Assembly: GCA_019689955.1 (NCBI GenBank)
Contig: JADGGM010000081.1
Location: forward strand, 1 to 9,041
Origin: Gemmatimonadaceae bacterium
GTDB taxonomy: Bacteria; Gemmatimonadota; Gemmatimonadetes; Gemmatimonadales; Gemmatimonadaceae
DNA: 9,041 bases
Direction: 5' to 3'
Part shown: piece by piece, positions 1 through 7,231 of the stretch
How the letters are laid out: each line of letters opens with the position of its first letter
How positions within the stretch are numbered: the first letter of the stretch is position 1
Notes under the pieces: model-generated
The model's input: only the letters and a program-made list of their open reading frames with translations
Told to the model about the DNA's origin: nothing
Databases searched by the model: none
Made by a program: the position numbers and the translations under genes

Positions 1-4
1 CCGC

Positions 5-1186
5 GTGAGCGCGCTCCGCTGCGATGTGCTGATCGTCGGCGGCGGCCCGGCAGGGCTCATCGCCGCACGCGAGCTCCTCACGCGCGACGCGGGGCTCGAT
101 GTCATCCTCCTCGAGCGCGACCGCGCCATCGGGGCCCCGGTGCGCTGCGGCGAGGGGGTGGGGAGCAAAGGGCTCGCGGAGTTCCTCGACCCCGCCGGCG
201 CGCCCTGGATCTCGCGGCGCATCACCCGCGTGATCTTCTGGGCCCCCGACGGCACCGAAGTGCGCGTGGCCGAGGGGGACGTGGGGTACATCCTCGACCG
301 CACCCGCTTCGAGCCCGCGATCGCCGCCGAAGCCGGCCGACTCGGCGCCGAGATCCTCGTCGGCACCGAGGCCACCGGGCTCGCACGGCGCGACGATGGG
401 TGGACCGTAACCGCCATCGGCCCCGCCGGAGAACGCCGGATCCATGCGCGCCTCGTCATCGGCGCCGATGGCGTCGAAGGGATGGTCGGACGGTGGGCCG
501 GGCTCGACACGCGCGTCCCGGCGCGCGACATGGAGAGCTGCGCGCAGTACGTGGTCGCGGGGATCGACTTCGACCCGGACGCGATCTACCTCCACTTCGG
601 CGACACGATCGCCCCGGGGGGGTACGCCTGGGTGTTCCCGAAAGGGGTGGGTGTGGCGAACGTGGGACTCGGCGTCGTGGCGCTGCGCGCCCAGCCCGGG
701 CGCACGGCGCGGCAATATCTCGATCAATACCTGGCAACCTACTTTCCAACCGGGGTCGCCACGGGATACACCGTAGGCGGGGTCATCGTTCACCCGACGA
801 TCGCCCGCACGGTAGCCGACGGGCTCCTCCTCTGCGGTGATGCCGCGCACATGATCAACCCGCTCTCCGGGGGCGGGATCGTGAACGCGATGAAGGCGGG
901 GCGCCTCGCCGCCGAGGTGGCCGCCGATGCGCTCGCCGCCGGCGACACGAGCGCCGCGCGCCTGGCCCGGTACCATGAGGCGTGGATGCGCCTCCTGGGG
1001 GACGACCACCGGCGGTTCTACAAGATCAAGGAAGCGCTCGGCCGCTTCGACGACGCCTTCTTCAACGGGCTCGCGCGGACGGTCAATCGGATTCCGCTTC
1101 GGAAGCGGACGCTGGGGCGGATCTTCGCCCGCGCGCTCGTGCAGCACCCCACGCTCCTCCCGGTGATCGCGAAGTACTTCGTCTGA
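5..1186 (+). CDS. Geranylgeranyl reductase family FAD-dependent prenyl reductase
   Basis: This 393-residue flavoprotein probably saturates double bonds in an isoprenoid chain. Its N-terminus is a Rossmann FAD-binding fold with GGGPAG at residues 12-17 and an acidic E37 at the end of the second strand for the FAD ribose. A PVRCGE motif (45-50) follows, with Cys48. The family's YAWVFPKG motif is at 207-214, and the second FAD motif, GDAAH, is at 278-282, followed by a glycine-rich NPLSGGG stretch. Together these point to the geranylgeranyl reductase group rather than to aromatic hydroxylases. Known members act on geranylgeranyl-PP or chlorophyll side chains, archaeal lipids, or the menaquinone tail. 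No bacteriochlorophyll genes are in view, so a quinone or lipid prenyl chain is the likelier substrate (inference). The GTG start at base 5 lies at the window edge; it is favoured because the FAD motif begins at the usual distance, but an upstream start cannot be excluded. Confidence 0.88.
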   Translation: MSALRCDVLIVGGGPAGLIAARELLTRDAGLDVILLERDRAIGAPVRCGEGVGSKGLAEFLDPAGAPWISRRITRVIFWAPDGTEVRVAEGDVGYILDRTRFEPAIAAEAGRLGAEILVGTEATGLARRDDGWTVTAIGPAGERRIHARLVIGADGVEGMVGRWAGLDTRVPARDMESCAQYVVAGIDFDPDAIYLHFGDTIAPGGYAWVFPKGVGVANVGLGVVALRAQPGRTARQYLDQYLATYFPTGVATGYTVGGVIVHPTIARTVADGLLLCGDAAHMINPLSGGGIVNAMKAGRLAAEVAADALAAGDTSAARLARYHEAWMRLLGDDHRRFYKIKEALGRFDDAFFNGLARTVNRIPLRKRTLGRIFARALVQHPTLLPVIAKYFV

Positions 1187-2054
1187 GCGACGGGTCGGGG
1201 GCGGGGGCGCGGTCGCGCGTGCGATGGAGGAGGAGCGAGGTCCCCACGGCGCACCGGTTGGCCGCCGCCGCGCCGAGCCGCTCGATCGGGGCCAGGAGGC
1301 CCACGCCGGGGAGCGGCGGGGCCCAGAGGTAGACAGGGGTGCGCGGCACCGCCATCGGGTCCCCACGCCACCGCCGCGCGAGGGTGAAGCCGGTCCCGTA
1401 CCCCTCCCGCGCCGCGATCTCGCGCTCCCGCGCGCCGGCCGCGCCGAAGGGGTAGCTCACGGCGGTGCAGATGCAATCGAGCGCCGCCGAGAGCACGCGG
1501 CGCGACTCGGCCAGCTCGCGCGCCACCTCCCGCTCGTCGAGCCAGGTGAGGCGCGGGTGGGTGGCGGTGTGCGACGCGAACTCGATCCCGCGCCCCTGCC
1601 ACCGCCGCATGTCGCGCCACGCCAGGTGCGCGAAGCGGCGCCCGCCGTACGGCACGTCCCACCGGTTGAGCGCTCCCGCGTACGCGGTGATGACGAAGCA
1701 GATCGCGCTGAACCCGTGCGCCTCGAGCACCGGGAACGCATGGTCGCGGAGCCCGCGGTACGCGTCGTCGAAGGTGATCGCCAGCTCGCGGGGGCCCACC
1801 GCGCGCTCGCCACGCGCGCACGCGGCCACCTCCGCCAGCGTGAGCGTGCGCCACCCGGCGGCGGCGAGCCGCTCCACTTGGCGCGCGAAGCGGCGGGGGG
1901 AGATCCGCGTCACCCCCAGCTCGTGGCGCGGTTCGATCTTGTGATAGCAGAGAATGGGGAGGCGGAAGCTCGATCGCACCGCCTCGGCCGGCGACACCAG
2001 CGCCGCGGCCGAGGGGGCGAGCTGAGGCGAGCCCCCGCCCCCCCCACGGCTCAC
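1083..2054 (-). CDS. Polysaccharide deacetylase (NodB-like, CE4) family protein
   Basis: The protein has 323 residues, and its NodB-homology domain begins near LPILCYHKI (about residues 32-40). Motif 1 is TFDD at 94-97 (catalytic base plus metal ligand). Motif 2 is SHTATH with the metal histidines H162 and H166. A YPFG motif 3 follows at 201-204, without the arginine found in classical chitin deacetylases. Such enzymes remove N-acetyl groups from cell-wall or extracellular polysaccharides; the substrate here is unknown, and I see no signal peptide or membrane segment. The GTG start overlaps the ald stop as GTGA, and GGAGAAGG (2062-2069) sits seven bases upstream, which supports this start. 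An 8-G run follows at codons 4-6. The last 50 or so residues are Arg/Ala/Ser/Pro-rich and run antisense into the prenyl reductase gene, so the C-terminus looks like read-through into unconstrained sequence. GTG codons at 1997 and 1979 are weaker alternative starts. Confidence 0.82.
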   Translation of the reverse strand: MSRGGGGGSPQLAPSAAALVSPAEAVRSSFRLPILCYHKIEPRHELGVTRISPRRFARQVERLAAAGWRTLTLAEVAACARGERAVGPRELAITFDDAYRGLRDHAFPVLEAHGFSAICFVITAYAGALNRWDVPYGGRRFAHLAWRDMRRWQGRGIEFASHTATHPRLTWLDEREVARELAESRRVLSAALDCICTAVSYPFGAAGAREREIAAREGYGTGFTLARRWRGDPMAVPRTPVYLWAPPLPGVGLLAPIERLGAAAANRCAVGTSLLLHRTRDRAPAPDPSLRRSTSRSPGGAWGAARARGRRSAPASASEAESD

Positions 2055-3166
2055 GCCAGGACCTTCTCCACCGGCGTGTACGGCAGGCCGAACGCCTCGG
2101 CGACGGCGGGATACACCACCTTCCCGTCGACCACGTTCAGCCCCTTGGCGAGCGACGCGTTCTCGCGCAGCGCCTGCTTCCACCCCTTGTTCGCGAGCTG
2201 CAGCGCGTAGGGGAAGGTCGCGTTGGTGAGCGCGAGCGTCGACGTGCGGGGCACGCCGCCGGGCATGTTCGCCACGCCGTAGTGGAGCACGCCGTCGACC
2301 ACGTACACCGGGTTCTCGTGCGTGGTGGCGTGGATCGTCTCCACCGAGCCCCCCTGGTCGATCGCCACGTCGACGATCACCGAGCCGGGCTGCATGACCT
2401 TGAGGTCCTCGCGGCGAATGAGGCGCGGCGCCTTGGCCCCCGTCACGAGGACGGCCCCGATCACGAGGTCCGCGGTCGCGATCTGCTCGAGGATCGTGTG
2501 CCGGTTCGAGTAGACGAGCGTCACGTTGGCCGGCATCACGTCGGCGAGGTAGCGCAGGCGCTCGAGCGAGATGTCGAGGATCGTCACCTTCGCGCCGAGC
2601 CCCGCGGCCATCTTCGCCGCGTTGGTGCCGACCACGCCGCCGCCCAGGATCACGACCTTCCCCGGCGGGACGCCGGGGACGCCGCCCAGGAGCACGCCGC
2701 GTCCGCCGTGCAGCTTCTCCAGGTACTTCGCCCCCTCCTGCACCGCCATCCGCCCGGCGACCTCGGACATCGGGGTGAGGAGCGGGAGCTCGCCGCTTGG
2801 GAGCTGGACCGTCTCGTAGGCGATGCAGGTGGCCCCGCTCTCGATGTGCGCCTTGGTGAGCCGCTCATCGGCGGCGAAGTGGAAGTAGGTGAAGATCGTC
2901 TGCCCCTTGCGCATGCACTTCCACTCGGGCTCGATCGGCTCCTTGACCTTCATGATCATCTCGGCGTTCCGCCAGACGGTCGCCGCATCGGGCGCGATCT
3001 GGGCGCCCGCCTTGGTGTACAGCTCGTCGGGGAAGCCGCTCCCCTCTCCGGCCCCATGCTCGATGAGCACCTTGTGGCCGTGCGCCACGAGGGCCTCCGC
3101 GCCGGCGGGGACGAGCGCGACGCGATTCTCGTTGGTCTTGATCTCTTTTGGTACGCCGATGAGCAT
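2051..3166 (-). CDS. ald: Alanine dehydrogenase
   Basis: This NAD-dependent cytosolic enzyme interconverts L-alanine and pyruvate plus ammonium. The 371-residue length and collinear sequence match the family, starting with the typical MLIGVPKEIKTNENRVALVP. Catalytic and pyruvate-binding residues fall at the family's usual numbers: R15, K75 (in KVKEP), H96 (in FTYFHFA) and D270 (in VDVAIDQGG). The dinucleotide fold has GGGVVGTNAA from residue 175, with D198 at the end of the next strand for the NAD ribose. The ATG at 3166 is fixed by the conserved N-terminus, although no Shine-Dalgarno sequence is visible before it. The gene lies 155 bases downstream of the M16 peptidase on the same strand and overlaps the deacetylase start by four bases. 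No Lrp/AsnC-type regulator gene, which often accompanies ald, is present in the window. Confidence 0.96.
   Translation of the reverse strand: MLIGVPKEIKTNENRVALVPAGAEALVAHGHKVLIEHGAGEGSGFPDELYTKAGAQIAPDAATVWRNAEMIMKVKEPIEPEWKCMRKGQTIFTYFHFAADERLTKAHIESGATCIAYETVQLPSGELPLLTPMSEVAGRMAVQEGAKYLEKLHGGRGVLLGGVPGVPPGKVVILGGGVVGTNAAKMAAGLGAKVTILDISLERLRYLADVMPANVTLVYSNRHTILEQIATADLVIGAVLVTGAKAPRLIRREDLKVMQPGSVIVDVAIDQGGSVETIHATTHENPVYVVDGVLHYGVANMPGGVPRTSTLALTNATFPYALQLANKGWKQALRENASLAKGLNVVDGKVVYPAVAEAFGLPYTPVEKVLA
2062..2069 (-). promoter_or_regulatory. Shine-Dalgarno site for the deacetylase inside the ald 3' end
   Basis: The minus strand reads GGAGAAGG seven bases before the GTG at 2054. It lies within the last codons of ald, as expected for a translationally coupled pair, and it decides between this start and the longer open frame that reaches up to 2183. 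Confidence 0.6.
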
Positions 3167-3321
3167 GCGAGTTCAGTGTCGGAGGTGTGAGTGTGAGGCA
3201 GGAACGTTGAACGATCAGAGGCGCGGCGCGCGGTCAGTTGTGAGTGCCTTTTTGTATACAACCACGACGCGCCGCCCCGGGTGCGGGGACGCAGGGCCGG
3301 CCGTCTCCGCACAACGGCTCT
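3167..3321 (-). promoter_or_regulatory. ald leader / possible promoter region
   Basis: This 155-base gap between the M16 peptidase stop and the ald start is long for an otherwise tightly packed strand. It holds an AT-rich island with the perfect 10-base palindrome TTGTATACAA (3252-3261). The minus strand there offers TATACA (3253-3258) as a weak -10 without a convincing -35. A small GC hairpin, CCCCG-CACC-CGGGG, lies upstream (about 3275-3288) but lacks a T run. There is no Shine-Dalgarno near the ATG; instead the minus strand carries CACCTCC (3181-3187), which resembles the 16S anti-SD. A separate ald promoter or operator is plausible but not demonstrated. Confidence 0.35.
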
Positions 3322-4590
3322 TTAGACGATCGGCTCCGGGCCGAGGCTCACGATGGTCTGCGCCGACGGCGCGTAGAACTCACGGCAGACGGCGGTGATC
3401 TCCTCGGGGGTGATCGCCTCGATCAGCGCGAGCACCTCGTCCAGCGTCCGGAACGGCTCGTCGTACAGCGCGACGCCGGCTGCACGATACATCCGGGAAG
3501 TCACGCTTTCCAGCGACAGGGTCACCTGCCCCCGAAGCTGGCTCTTTCCCATGACGATCTCCTCCTCCGTCAGCCCCTCCTCGCTGAGGCGCTGCAGCTC
3601 CTCGGCGATCGCCGCCCGCGCCTGGGCCGCCGTCTCGGGGGCGGTGCCCACGTACACGCCGTGCGTTCCCACGTGCGGGTGGAAGTTCTGGAAGGTGTAG
3701 ATCGAATAGGCCAGCCCCAGCTCCTCGCGCACGCGCTGGAAGAGGCGGGAGCTCATCCCGCCCCCGAGGATCGCGTCCACGAGCACCACGGCGTGCCGCC
3801 GCGGGTCGCTGTGGGGGACAGTGAGGCTCCCGAACACGATGTGCGTCTGCGCCCCCTCCCGCTCCACGTGCCGGATCGTCGGCCCGGCGGCGACGATGGG
3901 CGGGGTGGCGAGCGGCTCGGGGTCCCCGGCGGGGACGGCCGTCCACCCGGTGCGCTCGAGCACGTCCAGGAGCTGCTCGTGCTCCACGTTCCCCGCCGCG
4001 GCCACGACCACCTGCGCGGGGTGGTAGGCCCGGGCGTGCAGCTCGCGCAGCTCCCGCACGCCGAGCGCGGAGACGGTGTCGCGGGTGCCGAGGATGGAGT
4101 AGCCGTAGGGGTGCCCCCCCCACATCGCCTCGGCGTGCAGCTCGAAGACGAGATCGTCGGGGGTGTCCTCGACCATCCCGATCTCCTCGAGCACCACCTT
4201 CCGCTCCAGGCGCAGGTCGTCGGGGCGGAGCAACGGGCGGAAGAGAAGATCGCCGATCACGTCGGCGGCCTGCTCCAGGTGCTCGTCGAGGACGCGCGCC
4301 TGGAAGGAGGTGTGCTCGCGCGCCGTGTACGCGTCGAGGGAGCCGCCGAGGACCTCGAGGGAGAGCGCGATGTCGCGCGCGGTGCGCGACGGGGTCCCCT
4401 TGAACACCATGTGCTCCAGGAGGTGGGAGACGCCCATGCGCTCCGGCGGCTCGTGGATCGACGCGGCGCGCACCCACGCCCCGAAACTGACCGACCGCAC
4501 CCTCGGCACGTATTCCGAGAGCACGGTCAGTCCATTGGGGAGAACGGTCCGCCGCAGCCCGGTCTCGGGGCTCGACGTCACGAGGCTCAC
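3322..4590 (-). CDS. M16 family zinc metallopeptidase (processing-peptidase-like)
   Basis: This 422-residue protein is the length of single-unit M16B peptidases, related to mitochondrial processing peptidase beta. The N-terminal domain has the inverted zinc motif HLLEH at residues 56-60: H56 and H60 as ligands, E59 as catalytic base. The third ligand lies in the ERKVVLEEI stretch (E135 or E136), at the family spacing of about 76 residues. The C-terminal half contains the substrate-binding REELGLAYSIY motif. Both halves are intact, so it should be an active protease; bacterial members degrade peptides or process proteins, and the substrate is unknown here. No signal peptide is visible, suggesting a cytoplasmic location. 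The GTG start overlaps the pnp stop as GTGA, with GGAGGG about 11 bases upstream inside pnp. An in-frame GTG three codons later is an alternative. Location after pnp matches many bacterial genomes. Confidence 0.93.
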   Translation of the reverse strand: MSLVTSSPETGLRRTVLPNGLTVLSEYVPRVRSVSFGAWVRAASIHEPPERMGVSHLLEHMVFKGTPSRTARDIALSLEVLGGSLDAYTAREHTSFQARVLDEHLEQAADVIGDLLFRPLLRPDDLRLERKVVLEEIGMVEDTPDDLVFELHAEAMWGGHPYGYSILGTRDTVSALGVRELRELHARAYHPAQVVVAAAGNVEHEQLLDVLERTGWTAVPAGDPEPLATPPIVAAGPTIRHVEREGAQTHIVFGSLTVPHSDPRRHAVVLVDAILGGGMSSRLFQRVREELGLAYSIYTFQNFHPHVGTHGVYVGTAPETAAQARAAIAEELQRLSEEGLTEEEIVMGKSQLRGQVTLSLESVTSRMYRAAGVALYDEPFRTLDEVLALIEAITPEEITAVCREFYAPSAQTIVSLGPEPIV

Positions 4591-6863
4591 CGTCGCGAAC
4601 GCCCTCCGCGGCGGGACCGCGACCGGCCGCCCTCCGCAGCGGCGGGCGCGCTCTCGTCGCCCCCCACGTCCTCGGCGTCCGCGCCCGCGGCGGCCGCGGC
4701 GCGCTCGCGCTCCCCGCCGCGCGGACGCTCGCCCCGCTCGCGCTCCCCGCGACGCCCGTCCCCGGCGTCCTCCATCCCTTCCGGCTTCGGGATGAGCGCC
4801 TTCATGGAGAGGCGCAGCCGGCCGCGCTCATCGACGTCGATGAGCTTGACGCGCACGCGGTCCCCCTTCTTGACCACGTCCTCGGTCTTCTCCGTGCGGC
4901 CGTGCTGGAGCTCGGAGATGTGGACGAGCCCTTCGGTGCCGGGGAGGATCTCGACGAAGGCGCCGAACGGCGTGGTGCTCTTCACGACCGCGTCGTACGT
5001 CGCGCCGATCTCGGGCTCCTGCGTGAGCGCCTTGATCATCGCGCGCGCGCGCTCGAGCGACTCGCCGCCGACCGCGGCGATGGTCACGAGCCCGGTGTCG
5101 TCGACGGTGATCTCGGCGCCGGTCTCGTCCTGGATCCCGCGGATCGTCTTCCCCTTGGGGCCGATGAGGTCGCCGATCTTCTCGGGGTTGATGGTCATCG
5201 TGACGATGCGCGGCGCGTACGGCGACAGCTCCGGGCGCGGCGCGGCGAGCGCCTTCTCCATCACGCGCAGGATGTGCAGCCGTCCCTCGCGCGCCTGGGC
5301 GAGCGCCTCGCGCATGATCTCGAGGTCGAGCCCCTGGATCTTGATGTCCATCTGGATCGAGGTGATCCCCTTGGCGGTCCCCGCGACCTTGAAGTCCATG
5401 TCGCCCAGGTGGTCCTCGGTGCCCAGGATGTCGGTGAGGATCGCGTACCGGTCCCCTTCCTTGATCAGCCCCATCGCCACGCCGGCGACGGCGGCCTGCA
5501 TCGGGACGCCGGCATCGAACAGCGCGAGCGACCCGCCGCACACCGACGCCATCGACGACGACCCGTTGGACTCGAGGATGTCGGAGACGACGCGGATGGT
5601 GTACGGGAACTCCTCGAACTGCGGGAGCACGGGCTGCAGCGCGCGCTCGGCCAGGTTCCCGTGCCCGATCTCGCGGCGGCTCGTGCCGCGCACGGGGCGC
5701 ACCTCCCCCGTGGAGAAGGGGGGGAAGTTGTAGTGCAGCATGAACGTCTTCGTCGTCTCGCTCGGCTCATCGATCGTGTCGAGCCGCTGCACGTCGTTCT
5801 GCGTGCCGAGCGTCGCGGCGACGAGCGCCTGCGTCTGGCCGCGCGTGAAGAGCGCCGAGCCGTGCGCCCGCGGGAGCACGCCGGTCTCGATCGTGATCGG
5901 GCGCACCTCGTTCAGCTTGCGCCCGTCCACGCGCTCGCCGCGCTCGAGCACCTGCGCGCGCAGCGCGTGGTACTCGTGCTCGCCGACCAGCTCGGCGATG
6001 TCCTTCGCGTTGTCGGGGAACTCGGTCGTGAGCGCGTCCTGGACCTCCTTCTTCACGAGGTCCACGGCGTCGATGCGCTCGTGCTTCTCGGGGCGGTTGA
6101 TCGCCTCGCGGATCTTTCCGGCGGTGAGCTCCTCGACGCGGGCGACGAGCTCCTCAGGGTGCTCGGCCTTGGTCCACGCCATCTTCTTGACGGGCACCTT
6201 GGCGAGCAGCTCCTCCTGGATCGCGATCAGCTCCTGCACGGAGCGGTGCGCGATGCCGAGCCCCTCGAGCATGATGTCCTCGGTCACCTCGAGCGCGCCC
6301 CCCTCGACCATCACGATCGAGTCCTTGGAGCCGGCGACGATGACGTCCATGTCGCTGTACTCGAGCTGCTGGAACGTCGGGTTCACCACCCACTTGTCCT
6401 GCAGCCGCCCGATGCGCACCCCGGCGATCGGCCCCATGAAGGGGACCTTGGAGGCGTTGAGCGCGAAGGAGGCGGCGAGGAGCGCGGGGACGTCGGCGTC
6501 GTTCTCCTGGTCCGCGGAGAGGACGTAGATGAAGATCTGGACTTCGTTCTTGAACCCCTCGGGGAAGAGGGGGCGCACCGAGCGGTCGATGATGCGGGCG
6601 GAGAGAATCTCTTCATCATGCGGTCGCCCCTCACGCTTGATGAAGCCGCCCGGGATCTTCCCCGCTGCATATGACCTTTCCCGGTACTCGACCGTCAGGG
6701 GGAAGAACGGGAGCGGGCTCAGGGTCTCGCTCACCGTGACCGCGGCGAGCACCACCGTGTCGCCGTACTGCACCAGTGCGGACCCGGCCGCCTGCTTCGC
6801 CATGCGCCCGGTCTCGATGATGAGACGACGGCCGGCGAACTCTCTCTCTACGCGTTGCATCAT
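4587..6863 (-). CDS. pnp: Polyribonucleotide nucleotidyltransferase (PNPase)
   Basis: PNPase degrades RNA 3' to 5' using phosphate and can add 3' tails; it forms a trimeric ring and often joins the RNA degradosome. The 758 residues show the full architecture. The first RNase PH-like domain has GGFIKREGRP, and an alpha-helical linker follows. The second RNase PH domain has NGSSSMAS and the catalytic TEDHLGDMDFK, with D484, D490 and K492 matching the E. coli metal and phosphate residues. A KH domain has GPKG at 568-571, and an S1 domain spans about 620-690. The remaining 61 residues (698-758) are a low-complexity tail of Arg, Gly, Glu and Ala ending in RS/RGG-like repeats. Two ATGs in tandem (6863 and 6860) are possible starts; AAGGA lies 11 bases before the first. 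It follows rpsO after an 81-base spacer with a hairpin and overlaps the M16 gene. Confidence 0.97.
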   Translation of the reverse strand: MMQRVEREFAGRRLIIETGRMAKQAAGSALVQYGDTVVLAAVTVSETLSPLPFFPLTVEYRERSYAAGKIPGGFIKREGRPHDEEILSARIIDRSVRPLFPEGFKNEVQIFIYVLSADQENDADVPALLAASFALNASKVPFMGPIAGVRIGRLQDKWVVNPTFQQLEYSDMDVIVAGSKDSIVMVEGGALEVTEDIMLEGLGIAHRSVQELIAIQEELLAKVPVKKMAWTKAEHPEELVARVEELTAGKIREAINRPEKHERIDAVDLVKKEVQDALTTEFPDNAKDIAELVGEHEYHALRAQVLERGERVDGRKLNEVRPITIETGVLPRAHGSALFTRGQTQALVAATLGTQNDVQRLDTIDEPSETTKTFMLHYNFPPFSTGEVRPVRGTSRREIGHGNLAERALQPVLPQFEEFPYTIRVVSDILESNGSSSMASVCGGSLALFDAGVPMQAAVAGVAMGLIKEGDRYAILTDILGTEDHLGDMDFKVAGTAKGITSIQMDIKIQGLDLEIMREALAQAREGRLHILRVMEKALAAPRPELSPYAPRIVTMTINPEKIGDLIGPKGKTIRGIQDETGAEITVDDTGLVTIAAVGGESLERARAMIKALTQEPEIGATYDAVVKSTTPFGAFVEILPGTEGLVHISELQHGRTEKTEDVVKKGDRVRVKLIDVDERGRLRLSMKALIPKPEGMEDAGDGRRGERERGERPRGGERERAAAAAGADAEDVGGDESAPAAAEGGRSRSRRGGRSRR

Positions 6864-6884
6864 TATTGCTCTCGTCCTTGCGGG

Positions 6885-6925
6885 AACACAAAACGCGCGG
6901 GAACCGCGAAATGGGTGCCCGCGCG
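6885..6925 (-). terminator. Terminator-like hairpin between rpsO and pnp
   Basis: On the minus strand, eight perfect base pairs (CGCGCGGG with CCCGCGCG, plus-strand 6894-6901 and 6918-6925) are followed inward by one mismatch and three more pairs around an eight-base loop. TTTTGTGTT follows immediately. This is a good intrinsic-terminator shape about 20 bases after the rpsO stop. Because pnp follows with no other obvious promoter, it probably acts as a partial terminator or an RNA-processing site separating rpsO from pnp expression. In E. coli the rpsO-pnp spacer holds a hairpin cut by RNase III for PNPase autocontrol; equivalence here is inference. Confidence 0.6.
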
Positions 6926-6944
6926 AGTATGAGGGACCGACGTT

Positions 6945-7205
6945 TTAGTGGCGAAGTCCAAGCTCGTTGATCAGCTGACGATATCCATCGACGTCAGTCC
7001 GCTTCATGTATTCGAGCAGCCGACGGCGCCGCCCGACCATCTTCAAGAGCCCGCGGCGGCCATGATTGTCCTTCGGGTGCGCACGAAAATGGCCCGTGAG
7101 GTAGTTGATCCGCTCCGTCAGTAGCGCAATCTGGAGCCTGGTCGAGCCGCTGTCGTTCTCGTGGGCGCGGTACTTCTCGATGATCGATGACTTTACGAAG
7201 GCCAT
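6945..7205 (-). CDS. rpsO: 30S ribosomal protein S15
   Basis: S15 binds 16S rRNA early in assembly of the small-subunit platform and helps form an intersubunit bridge. The 86-residue product is close to the usual 88-89 and has the family core: [19 protein letters not shown], then [19 protein letters not shown] and the basic [14 protein letters not shown], ending at LGLRH. The frame stays open upstream to 7262, but the conserved protein begins at the ATG at 7205 ([12 protein letters not shown]). GGAG (7217-7220) lies 11 bases before it; the upstream 19 codons have no S15 character. It is the first gene of the left-going run and is followed by pnp, the classical operon pair. Its promoter lies in the divergent region shared with the kinase. 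Confidence 0.97.
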   Translation of the reverse strand: MAFVKSSIIEKYRAHENDSGSTRLQIALLTERINYLTGHFRAHPKDNHGRRGLLKMVGRRRRLLEYMKRTDVDGYRQLINELGLRH

Positions 7206-7216
7206 TAGTATATATT
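7187..7216 (+). promoter_or_regulatory. Weak candidate promoter for the kinase
   Basis: On the plus strand ATGACT (7187-7192) and TATATT (7211-7216, five of six to the -10 consensus) are 18 bases apart. This would start transcription near 7223, about 83 bases before the kinase TTG. The box overlaps the start region of rpsO on the other strand, where AT-richness may simply serve rpsO translation, so support is weak. Confidence 0.25.
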
Positions 7217-7231
7217 CTCCGAGCGTCCTGC

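Noticed and set aside
2055..2183. Longer deacetylase starting at 2183
   Set aside because: The extra 43 residues lie inside ald in another frame and are Arg/Gly-rich. The GTG at 2054 has a well-spaced Shine-Dalgarno.
1224..2210. Plus-strand open frame opposite the deacetylase
   Set aside because: The minus strand carries clear NodB motifs; the plus frame is compositional shadow.
3275..3288. Hairpin after the M16 peptidase as an intrinsic terminator
   Set aside because: The stem is only five base pairs and no T run follows, so termination there cannot be claimed.
3244..5733. An 829-codon open frame on the plus strand opposite the M16 peptidase and pnp
   Set aside because: It spans two well-supported genes and has no domain. 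Its His/Arg/Asp/Gly/Leu-rich composition is what the complement of GC-rich codons gives.
4902..6674. A 590-codon open frame on the plus strand opposite pnp
   Set aside because: It is the mirror of pnp codons, with repetitive charged composition and no recognisable motif.
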